Assembly (NCBI RefSeq): GCF_000826545.1 | Contig: NZ_CDME01000002.1 | Location: 806,001-870,000, forward strand | Direction of reading: 5' to 3' | From: Kibdelosporangium sp. MJ126-NF4 | GTDB taxonomy: Bacteria > Actinomycetota > Actinomycetes > Mycobacteriales > Pseudonocardiaceae | Length of the DNA stretch: 64,000 bases | The notes under the pieces: model-generated | What the model saw: only the letters and a program-made list of their open reading frames with translations | Told to the model about the DNA's origin: nothing | Database searches by the model: none | Shown here: positions 8,361 through 16,934 of the stretch, piece by piece | How the letters are laid out: each line of letters opens with the position of its first letter | How positions within the stretch are numbered: the stretch's first letter is position 1 | Program-made: the position numbers and the translations under genes

Positions 8361-9788
8361 ATGTCCCAGCCCACCTCCGCCGCGCCGAGGGCCGGTGTCC
8401 TCGCCAGGACGGCGATCCGCGCCGCGAACTGGTCCGAACGCTGGTTCCCGAACACACTGGTGTTCGCCCCGCTCGTCGTGGCGCTGGTCGCCGTGGCCGC
8501 GGTCGCGGTCGGCGCTTCCCCGGTGAGCGTCGCCACGGCCTTCGGCGGCGGGTTCTGGGATCTGATCCCGTTCACCATGCAGATGGCCATGGTCGCCATC
8601 GGCGGCTACGTCGTCGCCACCGCCGGGCCGATCCGGCGGGTGATCGACCGGCTCGCCCGGCGACCCCGCACCGGACGCGGCGCGATCGCGCTGGTCGCCG
8701 CACTCAGCCTCGTCTCCGCGCTGTTCAACTGGGGATTCAGCCTCATCTTCAGCGCATTGCTGGTTCGCCGCCTCGCCGAACGCCCAGGACTGCGGATGGA
8801 CTACCGTGCCGCCGGGGCCGCCGCCTACCTCGGCCTCGGCGGCAGCTGGGCACTCGGGCTCAGCTCCTCGGCCGCACAGCTTCAGGCCAATCGCGCCAGC
8901 ATCCCCTCCTCACTACTGCCGATCACCGGAGTACTCCCGTTCCGCGAGACGATCTTCAGCTGGCAGTCGCTGCTGATGGCCTCCGTCGTCGTGGCCGTCT
9001 GCGTCGCGGTGGCGTTCTTCTCGGCCCCACGCGGTGATCTCATCCGCACGGCGGACGATCTCGGCGTCGACCCCCGTGATCCCGTCGAGCAGGACCCGCC
9101 CCGCACCCGGCCCGGGGAATGGCTGGAGTACAGCCCGTTGCTCACGATCGTCGTGGTCGCGCTCGTCGGCGGCTGGGCGGTACGGGAATTCGGCAGCAAG
9201 GACCCGATCGTCGCGATTTCCGGGCTCAACACCTACAACCTGCTGTTCCTCACGCTCGGCCTGCTGCTGCACTGGCGCCCGCGCCGCTTCCTCGCCGCGG
9301 TCACCAAAGCCGTTCCCGCCACCGGCGGCGTGCTCATCCAGTTCCCCTTCTACGCCGGTATCGCGGCGATCCTGACCAAAGCCACCGACAGCACCGGGCA
9401 CAGCGTGTCCCACTACCTCGGGGCCGCGTTCACCGGAGCCACCTCCGCCGGGCTGTTCCCGCTGCTCATCGGCGGCTACTCCATCGTGCTGGGCTTCCTG
9501 ATCCCCTCGGGCGGCGGGAAATGGGTCATCGAAGCGCCGTATGTCATGCAAGCCGCCAACGACACTCACGTCAGCCTCGGCTGGACCGTGCAGATCTACA
9601 ACGCCGCCGAAGCGCTACCGAACCTGATCAACCCATTCTGGATGCTTCCGCTACTGGGCGTGCTCTCGCTCAAGGCCCGCGACATTGTCGGATTCACCTT
9701 CACCTACCTGATCATCCTGCTGCCACTCGTACTCGGCCTGCTCACCCTGCTCGCCCCCACCCTCGCCTACCACCCTCCCGTCCACTGA
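8361..9788 (+). CDS. Short-chain fatty acid transporter (AtoE family)
   Basis: A 475-aa integral membrane protein with about 11-12 hydrophobic helices. AGGAG sits at 8351-8355, 5 bases before the ATG. Family hallmarks include FTMQMAMVAIGGYVVATA near the N-terminus, FNWGFSLIFSALLVR, a GGSWALGLSSSAAQLQAN segment and FLIPSGGGKWVIEAPYVMQA near the C-terminus. AtoE-type proteins carry short-chain carboxylates across the inner membrane. As the last gene of the GntR-linked operon it probably imports the substrate, or exports a product, of the oxidoreductase pathway. Family assignment is firm; the transported compound is not known. Confidence 0.88.
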   Translation: MSQPTSAAPRAGVLARTAIRAANWSERWFPNTLVFAPLVVALVAVAAVAVGASPVSVATAFGGGFWDLIPFTMQMAMVAIGGYVVATAGPIRRVIDRLARRPRTGRGAIALVAALSLVSALFNWGFSLIFSALLVRRLAERPGLRMDYRAAGAAAYLGLGGSWALGLSSSAAQLQANRASIPSSLLPITGVLPFRETIFSWQSLLMASVVVAVCVAVAFFSAPRGDLIRTADDLGVDPRDPVEQDPPRTRPGEWLEYSPLLTIVVVALVGGWAVREFGSKDPIVAISGLNTYNLLFLTLGLLLHWRPRRFLAAVTKAVPATGGVLIQFPFYAGIAAILTKATDSTGHSVSHYLGAAFTGATSAGLFPLLIGGYSIVLGFLIPSGGGKWVIEAPYVMQAANDTHVSLGWTVQIYNAAEALPNLINPFWMLPLLGVLSLKARDIVGFTFTYLIILLPLVLGLLTLLAPTLAYHPPVH

Positions 9789-9927
9789 GGACCATCTGGG
9801 ATCTGCACGAGCAAGGCGAACCCCCGCCGCGCGGGCCGCGAAGATCGTCGTGGCCGCCGTGGATCAGGCCGGGGAGCGGTCGCCTGGAGCTGATCTTGTC
9901 CCCACCTGCGCCGTGTCCGGGGCCAGG

Positions 9928-10400
9928 TCACGTACTTCTGAACAGCCGGTCCAGATGCACGTCGATCGCGGCGAGCGCGTCCTGGGGCTCGATCACGTCG
10001 AGTTCGATCAGGGAGGTGAAGCCGGTGAGGGCGAGGAGCAGGTTGGTCTCGGTCGCCGGGTCGCGGCCGGAGTCGATGTGCCCGTCGGCGATCGCCTGGC
10101 GGACCAACTGCTCGACGAGGGCCCGCCCTTGGGCGAGGCCGCGGCGCGCCTGCTCGTGCACGGCCTTGTCGTGCAGCGCCTCCAGGACGTAGGCGGCGCT
10201 CATCCGGCTGGTCGCGCGGGCGTCGGCATGCAGGGGGAGCATTTCCGCGAGCGTCAGTCGCAGCACGTCACGGGGGTGCGGACGGTCACCGAGTTTTTCG
10301 AGCCCCTGGTGTACGCGCACCGAGGTCTGCTCGGACGCGAAATCCATGGCGAAGGAGAGCATGGCGGTCCGGGAGGCGAAGTAGTGCTGCAGCTGCCCGA
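9928..10400 (-). pseudogene. TetR-family regulator, 5'-truncated
   Basis: The reverse-strand frame begins inside the helix-turn-helix (GLGQLQHYFASRTAMLSFAM, the recognition-helix end of TetR proteins) and runs through a normal TetR ligand domain to the stop at 9928 (AAIDVHLDRLFRST). About 40 N-terminal residues, including the first DNA-binding helices and start codon, are gone. At about 10400 the sequence changes to an RHS-core fragment on the other strand, so the gene was cut by a recombination or insertion. The remaining piece cannot bind DNA as a normal TetR protein would. Confidence 0.75.
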
Positions 10401-10484
10401 GACCTGTCGGATCCGCAACAGATGCAGGGCTACTCGTATGCCAACAACAGCCCTGTCACCTTCAGTGACCCATCCGGGCTAGTA
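10401..10484 (+). pseudogene. RHS-repeat core fragment
   Basis: Twenty-eight codons read DLSDPQQMQGYSYANNSPVT then FSDPSGL, the signature end of the RHS-associated core that precedes the toxic tip in RHS polymorphic toxins. Nothing upstream or downstream continues an RHS protein: one side joins a TetR fragment and the other an IS630-like element. It is a scar from a lost RHS gene. Confidence 0.75.
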
Positions 10485-11131
10485 GTGTGTCGCTGCTTAA
10501 TTATGGTGCCTGTGGCTGAGAGGCTGATGTCCGGCAGGTCCTTCTCCTGCCGGACAAGGATTGCTGTCATGGCCTCACAGTTGAAGCGGCCGGTCACGCT
10601 GTCAGCGCGGGACCGCGAGGAGTTGATCCGGCTGACCACCACGGGTGTGCATCCGGCACGGACGATCAGACGGGCGCGGGTGCTGCTCGCGTTGGACACC
10701 TCGATGGGGCGAGCTCGAATCGAAGGAGGCGATCGCGGCGCGGCTCGAGGTCTCGGGTGAGATGTTGCGGCTGGTCGCCAAGCGGTTCGCCGAGACCGAC
10801 GGCGATGTCCATGCCACGATCTTTCGTAAGAAGCGTGAGCTTCCCCCGGTGCCGTCCCCGGTGACTGGCGAGGTCGAGGCCCGGCTGATCGCCCTGGCGT
10901 GCTCACAACCTCCGGCCGGGCATGCACGATGGTCGTTGCGGCTACTGGAAAAACATGTCCAACTAACCGAGGACATCCCGAACCTGGACCACTCCACCAT
11001 CGGCAGGGTCCTAAAAAACACAACTGCGTCCTCATCTGAGGAAATGCTGGAACATCCCACCGAAGGCGAACGCCGAGTTCGCCGCCCGCATGGAAGACGT
11101 CCTCGCCGTCTACGCCCGCACGTACGACCCG
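10485..11131 (+). mobile_element. IS630-family transposase remnant, several frameshifts, 3' end lost
   Basis: An ATG at 10570 opens an IS630 N-terminal HTH: SARDREELIRLTTTGVHPAR then RARVLLALDTS. After a frameshift near 10705 it continues as KEAIAARLEVSGEMLRLVAK and PPAGHARWSLRLLEKHVQL. After a second shift near 11015 it reads LRKCWNIPPKANAEFAARME then DVLAVYARTYDP, the segment just before the DDE domain in IS630 transposases. The sequence stops matching at about 11131, where it abuts a flavin monooxygenase fragment. The catalytic DDE half is absent. The element has truncated both neighbours. Confidence 0.75.
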
Positions 11132-11510
11132 AGCGCTGGAATTTTAGTCCTACGTAGACGATGCCGGGGCGTGTGGGTGAGACGCCACTTGCGTGTCGTG
11201 ACATGCCGTTGTCCAACGCGCCGAGTGGGGTGAGGTAGTTCAGGTGTGGGCGGTAGCCGGTGGCGAACAGGACTGTGTCGACTTTGTTCGTGGGTGCCGC
11301 GGCCCTGACCACGCCGTCGGTGCTGAACGCGGTGAACATCGGGCGCCGGTTCAGCCGGCCGTTGTCCAGTGTGGTCGGTAGTCGCCGGTGTCCAAGACGA
11401 GGGTGCCACCGACGTAGTGGATGAGCCATTCCGGTGGTAGAAGGTCGAAACCGGTGGACATCAGCCAGTTGTGCACGTCGTCGTACGGACTCATGCCGCC
11501 GACCATAGCG
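11132..11510 (-). pseudogene. Flavin-containing monooxygenase-like oxidoreductase, fragment
   Basis: The reverse strand reads NRRPMFTAFSTDGVV, then VDTVLFATGYRPHLNYL, the conserved ATG(Y/W) region of FMO/ArsO-type flavoproteins, then GIVYVGLKFQRS where it breaks at the IS630 remnant. Further upstream (11370-11507) another frame gives WLMSTGFDLLPPEWLIHYVG then TLVLDTGDYRPHW, which fits the same protein one frame away. Both Rossmann domains at the N-terminus and the C-terminal tail are missing. A nonfunctional middle piece. Confidence 0.65.
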
Positions 11511-11656
11511 CTAACGGTTAGGTTTTGGTGGCTGATACGTTTTTGTATCTGGTATTGCCACGGGAATTGGAGACTTTCGGGTACACCCCGATGTCACGAA
11601 CGGGCAAACTCTCTCGCCGGCAAGGTCGGGACGCGGAGTGCGTGGTCGAATGGGTC

Positions 11657-12616
11657 ATGGCCACTCTCCGTCAACTCGCCTCCTCTGACCTCGTCGTTTC
11701 GCCTCTGTGCCTGGGTGGCAACGTTTTCGGTTGGACCGCGGACGAGATGCAGTCCGAAGCGGTGCTCGATGCCTTCGTCGCCGGCGGCGGCAACTTCGTC
11801 GACACCTCCGACTCGTACATGAACTACTTCCCCGAGCAGGGCAACGTGCCGGGCCAGTCCGAGACCATCATCGGCAACTGGCTCGCCGCCCGCGGCAACC
11901 GCGACGACGTGGTCGTCGCGAGCAAGGTCGGTGACCACCCGGATTACTTCGGCATCGCGCCCGCCACCATCAAGGCCGCTGTGGAGGAGTCCCTGCGGCG
12001 ACTGCGCACCGGCCACATCGACCTCTGCTACATCCACTACGACCGCGACGAGTCCATTCCGGTCGGCGACATCATCGGTGCGCTCGACGAGCTTGTGAAG
12101 GCGGGCAAGGTCCGCGCCATCGGCGCCTCCAACATCAGTCCCGAACGGCTCGCGGAGTTTCTGGCGTTCTCCGACCGCGAGGGCCTGGCCCGCTTCGTCG
12201 CGCTACAGCCGCAGTACAACCTCGTCTCGCGGGACACGTATGAGGGCGCACGACGGGACATTGCGCAGCGCGAGGGAGTGGCCTGCGTGCCGTACTTCGC
12301 ACTCGCCTCCGGCTTCCTAACCGGAAAGTACCGGCCGGGCAAGACCGTCGAGAACGTGCGCAACATTCCCGGAATGGCCGGTGGCTACGTGGATACCGAA
12401 CGTGGCGTGAAGGTGCTCGACGCCTTGGACGAGGTCGCGAAGGCGCAGGGGGTGGAAGTGGCCACGGTGGCGATGGCCTGGCTGCTGGAGCAGCCGACGG
12501 TGACCTCGATGATCGCCTCCGCGCGCACGGCCGAGCAGTTGCCCGCCCAGTTCGCCGCACTGGACTTGCACCTGTCCGACGACGAACTCCAGGCCCTGAC
12601 CGCAGCCTCGGCCTGA
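11657..12616 (+). CDS. Aldo/keto reductase
   Basis: A 319-aa cytoplasmic NADPH-dependent oxidoreductase with the (beta/alpha)8 AKR fold. Visible motifs are LGGNVFGW near the N-terminus, VDTSDSYMNY (catalytic Asp and Tyr region), VVASKVGDH (Lys), IDLCYIHYDRDES (His), IGASNISPERL and the cofactor-binding MIASARTAEQL near the C-terminus. The ATG at 11657 gives a standard family N-terminus (MATLRQLASSDLVVSPL); the open frame upstream is not AKR-like. It stands alone among remnants, next to a broken TetR gene that may once have controlled it. Substrate unknown. Confidence 0.9.
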   Translation: MATLRQLASSDLVVSPLCLGGNVFGWTADEMQSEAVLDAFVAGGGNFVDTSDSYMNYFPEQGNVPGQSETIIGNWLAARGNRDDVVVASKVGDHPDYFGIAPATIKAAVEESLRRLRTGHIDLCYIHYDRDESIPVGDIIGALDELVKAGKVRAIGASNISPERLAEFLAFSDREGLARFVALQPQYNLVSRDTYEGARRDIAQREGVACVPYFALASGFLTGKYRPGKTVENVRNIPGMAGGYVDTERGVKVLDALDEVAKAQGVEVATVAMAWLLEQPTVTSMIASARTAEQLPAQFAALDLHLSDDELQALTAASA

Positions 12617-12639
12617 CCGAACGAGAACGCGACGTACCT

Positions 12640-13172
12640 TTCAGGACTGCGCGCGAGAGGATGCCGCGGACGAGGACGTCGATCGACCACGCGAACCTCT
12701 CGTCGACGGTCCCGGACATGATCTCGGTGCGTGCGGCGTGGACGCGGGGGTACTCGCTCGACGGTGCGCGGTCGATCGCCTGTCCGACAGGGCTATCCGG
12801 TGCTCCCGGGGTCGAGCCGTGTGCGTGTTTTGCCGCGATCGCGGTGAGGAACATGGTGATCATGTCGATGGCCCATGCCGCGTTCGCCTGGTCGACCCCT
12901 GCTTCGGCGAGGAGTTGGAGCAGGGTTTCGGCGATGCGCAGCGCGTTGGGCCCACGGCGGTTGTCTGGACGGCCATCAGCGCGACGGCGGGGCTGCTCAT
13001 CAGGACTTCGGTGTAGGAGCCGCGCAAGCGCTTCGAGCCGGTCGCGCCATGAGCCCGCTGTCACATCGACCCGCACGGCGGCCAGTGTGTGCGATGCGAA
13101 CTGTCGCACCCAGTTCGACTGTCTTGCAGTCGAGCGTGCGCCACTAATCGCGGTGCTGACGGAGCCAGTCAA
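12640..13172 (-). pseudogene. TetR-family regulator, C-terminal remnant
   Basis: The reverse-strand frame carries a TetR tetracycline-repressor-like C-terminal domain: WRDRLEALARLLHRSPDEQ, then GPNALRIAETLLQLLAEAG, AAWAIDMITMFLTAIAAKHA and the closing helix DERFAWSIDVLVRGIL. The segment above about 13010 is compositionally odd and contains no helix-turn-helix, and the frame runs on past the domain end into the neighbouring gene's antisense. The DNA-binding part appears lost. Confidence 0.6.
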
Positions 13173-13200
13173 CCCCTGAGCGGCACCGCGATTCGCGCGG

Positions 13201-13630
13201 TCAGCCTGGAGATGGCGAGTCGTTGTTCAGATGCGCCGCAGTGAGGAGGGCGGCCCGCCAGGACGCGTAGCACTGCTTCTCGGGTAGTGGTTGAACCCCC
13301 AGTAGTCGATTCACCTGCATATGGGTGGTGCTTCGAAGGAAGCTCTTCTCGTGTGTCCACAATAGATTGTCCGTGGACATTGCACGAATGGTGCGCGCGA
13401 CGTGCGCGATCAGAGGGCTGTACGGTTCGGCAGCGTCGGCGACACGTGAACGGATCGGCGCGAAAACGGAGTCATCACCGTCCCCAGGCCGACCGGCGAC
13501 GAGCCTGGCCAGCAACCGCCGATCGGCCTGTGTCAGTTCGTTGCGAACGTTGGCCGGGTGTGGCACGACGGCCAGCCGCTGTTTGATGTCGAGGCCCACT
13601 GGACGAGACTCTTGTCGAGCGCCGCAATCA
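13201..13630 (-). pseudogene. Lantibiotic-dehydratase-type (SpaB_C-like) C-terminal fragment
   Basis: The reverse-strand frame ends with FLRSTTHMQVNRLLGVQPLP followed by EKQCYASWRAALLTAAHL. This resembles the S-x-x-HMHxNRLLG closing motif of the elimination/thiopeptide-type C-terminal domain of LanB dehydratases. The preceding helices (LTQADRRLLARLVAG, FAPIRSRVADAAEPYSPLIA) also fit the fold. Only about 140 residues remain; the frame above about 13630 changes character and overlaps an IS5-like remnant. No precursor peptide or cyclase is nearby. Motif recognition is by eye. Confidence 0.45.
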
Positions 13631-13679
13631 CCAGGATCGTCCATTGAGGATCGTTCTGGTGCTGGTGCTGGTGCCGGTA

Positions 13680-13905
13680 GGTGGCAAAGCCGATTGTGCT
13701 GGTCGCAGCAGACCACGGTAGTCCCAGGGCTTCTCTGTCCGAACTGCGCCTGAGTCGCGTTGGCGCCATAGTCAGGCGCGGTTGCAGGCGGTCGATCACC
13801 AGGCCCAGGCCTGCGGCTGACTTGGAGGTACCGAACGTCGGCGCGACTTGTCGCCACGCGAGGCCGTTTTGATAGTGGACACTGGACACCGCAGTCCTCA
13901 ACACC
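13680..13905 (-). mobile_element. IS5-like transposase N-terminal remnant
   Basis: Reverse-strand codons starting at a GTG near 13904 read LRTAVSSVHYQNGLAWRQVA then PTFGTSKSAAG and VIDRLQPRLTMAPT. This matches the N-terminal region of actinobacterial IS5-group transposases, where a conserved FGVSKSAADRxIDxLGP motif precedes the DDE domain. The following part no longer resembles the catalytic domain. A short decayed copy. Confidence 0.5.
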
Positions 13906-14069
13906 CGGGGACCTCCGGCGACGGCTCATCGGCGGTGTGCGCCGACCTGCTCGACTCCGTGCCAACCAGCTTGCTGCCCCGGGGCGCCGACGCTCGCGTG
14001 AATATCGGTGCACGACCATGATCCGCTGCCGGGCCGGTCGGTCAATGCGGGGCAGGCTTCAGGTGTTGT

Positions 14070-14580
14070 CTACTTGGAAAGCTGAACAGGGACTGTTGTT
14101 GGTTGATTGGTACCGATCGTCGATGGGTCGGTGAGTTCCTCGAATCCCCACGTCACGATCGTGGCGCTTGTGGGAACTTCGTAGATCCACGTCATGTCGG
14201 CTTCGAATCCGGGCTGTAGCTGCTTGTTGCACTCGGGGTTCCCCTTGATCTTGTACAGGTCTTCGATCGAGTTGAACTGGCGGCTTTGGTCATCGACCAG
14301 CCTGGTGTTGATCGGCAGGCTGCACGTCAGATCCATGCTGAGCTTCGCGTTGTTGACGATGTGTGTCTTCACAATGACGTATTTCGCCCCGGCTCGGACG
14401 GGAGTGTCTGTGTATACCGCATTCGGAGAGTCTCATCGGTAGTTCGATTGGTTGAGCTTGATGCTGGTGGCTGTGCTCAGTTCGGTGATGGTGACCTTGG
14501 CGGCATAGATCACTGGAGAGCCGGATGCCGGGAAACCCGGTACGTCCGGTTCGGCGGGGGCCGTAAGGAAAAGGACCCGC
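14070..14580 (-). pseudogene. DUF4352-like secreted protein with in-frame stop
   Basis: From about 14580 the reverse strand reads APAEPDVPGFPASGSPVIYA then AKVTITELSTATSIKLNQSN, meets a TGA near 14437-14439, and continues in the same frame as VRAGAKYVIVKTHIVNNAKL then SMDLTCSLPINTRLVDDQ and IEDLYKIKGNPECNKQLQPG. A proline-rich linker followed by an immunoglobulin-like beta domain is the layout of DUF4352 lipoproteins. The N-terminal signal region is missing and the stop splits the domain, so this is a decayed gene. Confidence 0.55.
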
Positions 14581-14744
14581 TACTGCGGGCACCTCGCCAT
14601 ACGGCCTACCCAACCGTTTGGGCGAGCCAGGCGGTGAGCTTCGGAGCGGGTAGCCAGACGCGTGGTCGTCGCGTGACGATGATCGGTCCGGCATCGTTTC
14701 CGTCAATACGGTTGCCCCGGTCCGGGAGTATCGGCTCCTCGGCG

Positions 14745-15149
14745 CTAGGCGAATCGGCCGAGAAGGTCACGCAGGGTGTGGATCTCGTTGTCGTCGAGGC
14801 CGGACAGACTGGCTCGCATGGTCCGTGTGATCGCCTGATTGCAGTCGTTGAGCAGCGCGGTGCCGGTAGTGGTGGCCCGGTGCAGGATGGTTTTGCCGCG
14901 GCCGTTGTGGCGTTCGAGCAGTCCTCGTTGTTCCAGTCGCGCGACGACGGCACCGGCGGCCTGGTCGGATTGCCCGGTCACTAGTGCCAGGGCGTGGGTG
15001 GAGGAGTCCGGGCGCGTGGCGACCGCGCGGAGCATCCCCCACTGCGGCAGGGTCATCTCCCACCGGGCGAGCGCCTGATCACAGGCCGCCTGTTTGCGCA
15101 GCTGCACTCGCCTGAGCAGCACCGCTATGTCGATCATTTCCGAGTCCAC
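14745..15149 (-). CDS. MarR-family transcriptional regulator
   Basis: A 134-aa protein with the MarR winged-helix layout: an N-terminal dimerisation helix, HTH around residues 45-75 (HALALVTGQSDQAAGAVVAR), a wing (LEQRGLLERHNGRGKTILH) and C-terminal dimerisation helices. It is divergent from a short amidohydrolase-type frame and the amidohydrolase gene at 15426. The gap contains a 7-bp inverted repeat overlapping a TATACT -10-like hexamer, which suggests it represses these genes. Ligand unknown. Confidence 0.88.
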   Translation of the reverse strand: MDSEMIDIAVLLRRVQLRKQAACDQALARWEMTLPQWGMLRAVATRPDSSTHALALVTGQSDQAAGAVVARLEQRGLLERHNGRGKTILHRATTTGTALLNDCNQAITRTMRASLSGLDDNEIHTLRDLLGRFA

Positions 15150-15168
15150 GAACCATATCCTCCCACAA

Positions 15169-15196
15169 GTACCAACACGTATATACTAGTTGGTAC
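15169..15196. promoter_or_regulatory. Probable MarR operator overlapping a -10-like box
   Basis: GTACCAA and TTGGTAC form perfect inverted arms with a 14-base centre containing TATACT (15182-15187). The site lies between the divergent MarR and amidohydrolase-type genes, where a MarR dimer would block RNA polymerase. Binding is inferred from position. Confidence 0.55.
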
Positions 15197-15222
15197 ACAT
15201 TACGCGAGGACAGGAGGTTCCC

Positions 15223-15429
15223 ATGACCACGTTCGTCATCGCCGACGCGCGAGTGTTCGACGGCGAGCAGCTTCTCAGGACGGCGGATGTGCAGGTCGCC
15301 GACGGTGTCATCACCGCCGTGGGCGGTCCCCGCCCGCCGGACGCCGAGGTTGTCGACGGTCGTGGCGCGACACTGCTGCCGGGATTGATCGACGCGCACA
15401 CCCACGCCGACGAGGAGGCCCGGGCATGA
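15223..15429 (+). pseudogene. Imidazolonepropionase-like amidohydrolase, N-terminal stub
   Basis: Sixty-eight codons from an ATG preceded by CAGGAGG encode the N-terminal beta-sandwich and first metal motif of a metal-dependent hydrolase: MTTFVIADARVFDGEQLL, then DGRGATLLPGLIDAHTHADE, before stopping. A complete enzyme of this kind has about 400 residues. The stop overlaps the ATG of the next gene (ATGA), so the stub and the downstream amidohydrolase are translationally coupled. Likely the 5' end left by an internal deletion, now acting as a leader. Confidence 0.7.
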
Positions 15430-16394
15430 CCGACGGATTGATCGACGTGCACGCGCATTTCACCACCGAGGACTACATCCTCGCCGCCATCGCGGCCGGA
15501 CACCACGGAGCCGACGGCATGCCGGAAAGCTACTGGCCACACTGGACCGTCGAGGATCACCTCGCCCTGATGACCGACGCCGGAATCGACCGAGCACTCC
15601 TGTCGATCTCCTCGCCCGGGGTGTATTTCGGCAATGCCGCCGCAGCCCGGCGACTGGCCCGCGAGGTGAATCAAGCCGCCGCCCAGATCACACGAACTCA
15701 CCCCGACCGGTTCGGCTACTTCGCCTCCCTGCCACTACCCGACATCGACGGCGCACTCGACGAGATCGGCCACGCCTTCACCGACGGCGCCGACGGGGTC
15801 ATCTGGATGACCAACACAGCCGGGCACTACCTCGGTGACCCTCAGCTGGCCCCAGTGCTCGCCGAACTGGACCGCCGCGGCGCCGTCGTGTTTCTGCACC
15901 CCACCAGCTGCGCTGGTCACGAGGCCCTCGCCCTCGGCCGACCCCGGCCCATGGTGGAGTTCCTGTTCGACACCGCCCGCACCGTCATCGACTTCATCCT
16001 CAGCGGCGCCGCGCACCGCTACCCCCACCTGCGCCTGATCGTCCCGCACGCCGGCGGCGTGCTGCCCCTGCTGGCTGATCGATTGGAACTGTTCGCCACC
16101 CTGAGCGAAGACACCCACGGTCCATCGGCTTCCGAACTGCTGCACCGCTTCTACTACGACCTGGCAGGCACCCCCACCCAAACCCAGATCACCGCCCTGT
16201 CCACCATCACCACACCCGAGCACCTGCTCTACGGCAGCGACTACGTCTGGACCCGCCACCCCCACGTCCTCCGAGCCCTCACCACGCTCGACACCACCTG
16301 GCCCGGAACTGATCCCACCTGGCGACAACTCACCACCCGCAACGCCCACCACCTCCTCGGCGCCGCCCCGAACCAAACGAACAACGTCACCTGA
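15426..16394 (+). CDS. Amidohydrolase-2 family protein (ACMSD-like decarboxylase/hydrolase)
   Basis: A 322-aa TIM-barrel metalloenzyme. The metal motif IDVHAHF is at residues 6-12, followed by LLSISSPGVYFG, an FLHPTSCAG strand with a ligand His, LIVPHAGGVLPLL with another His, and LLYGSDYVW carrying the conserved Asp near the C-terminus. This arrangement is that of the aminocarboxymuconate-semialdehyde decarboxylase/6-methylsalicylate decarboxylase group, which also includes hydrolases. The start overlaps the preceding stub's stop. Probably controlled by the divergent MarR gene. Exact reaction cannot be assigned. Confidence 0.85.
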   Translation: MTDGLIDVHAHFTTEDYILAAIAAGHHGADGMPESYWPHWTVEDHLALMTDAGIDRALLSISSPGVYFGNAAAARRLAREVNQAAAQITRTHPDRFGYFASLPLPDIDGALDEIGHAFTDGADGVIWMTNTAGHYLGDPQLAPVLAELDRRGAVVFLHPTSCAGHEALALGRPRPMVEFLFDTARTVIDFILSGAAHRYPHLRLIVPHAGGVLPLLADRLELFATLSEDTHGPSASELLHRFYYDLAGTPTQTQITALSTITTPEHLLYGSDYVWTRHPHVLRALTTLDTTWPGTDPTWRQLTTRNAHHLLGAAPNQTNNVT

Positions 16395-16934
16395 ACACCA
16401 CACCGCACCGTCGATCGGAAGCATCGACAGCAACAGCCAAACACACTCAAATCGGCAATATGGGATGTTCAGCTGTCCTCGCCGTGATCGGTCCGCACGT
16501 CAGATCTGGAACACGTTCTCTCTGGGGATCGCCTGCTGCGGCCCCACGACTGGCACCGTGGTGGTCCTACGACGGTGGCAAACGACAACGTTGGGCGCGG
16601 TGCCAGCTGGCGCTGGTCGACGTCTGCGCCGGCCAAATAACGACGGCGATCGTGGCTACCGCCGCGATGCTCAGGAAAGCAACTCTTGTGCATCTATTCA
16701 TCTACAGCATCTGGTCAGTGCGGGTCGTCATCACGGTTTCGAGGGCATTGCTGAGCAAGGTTTGTTGCTGGCGTTGGAGTTCGTCGGGCGTGCGATCTGA
16801 TGGCTCTACCGTTCCGCCTGCGATTCCGTGCGGATAGTGAATGGTGGGGCTATATCCCTAACGGTGTGGCGATGCTGGGCGAAGGTATGTGGTTGTTCGA
16901 TGTTGCGTTCCGTGGGCGCTGTATCGTGCACGTC
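16395..16934. other. Region without a firmly supported gene
   Basis: A weak hairpin follows the amidohydrolase stop (GTCGAT at 16410-16415 with ATCGAC at 16423-16428). A reverse frame at 16567-16701 encodes a 44-aa peptide that begins MNRCTRVAFLSIAAVATIAV and looks like a signal or anchor segment, but it ends soon after and lacks a clear RBS. From 16800 the plus-strand frame of the following DUF1963 gene is already open, so its true start could lie here. Confidence 0.35.

Noticed and set aside
6643..8457. 604-codon reverse-strand frame
   Set aside because: Antisense across three real genes; composition of a GC shadow.
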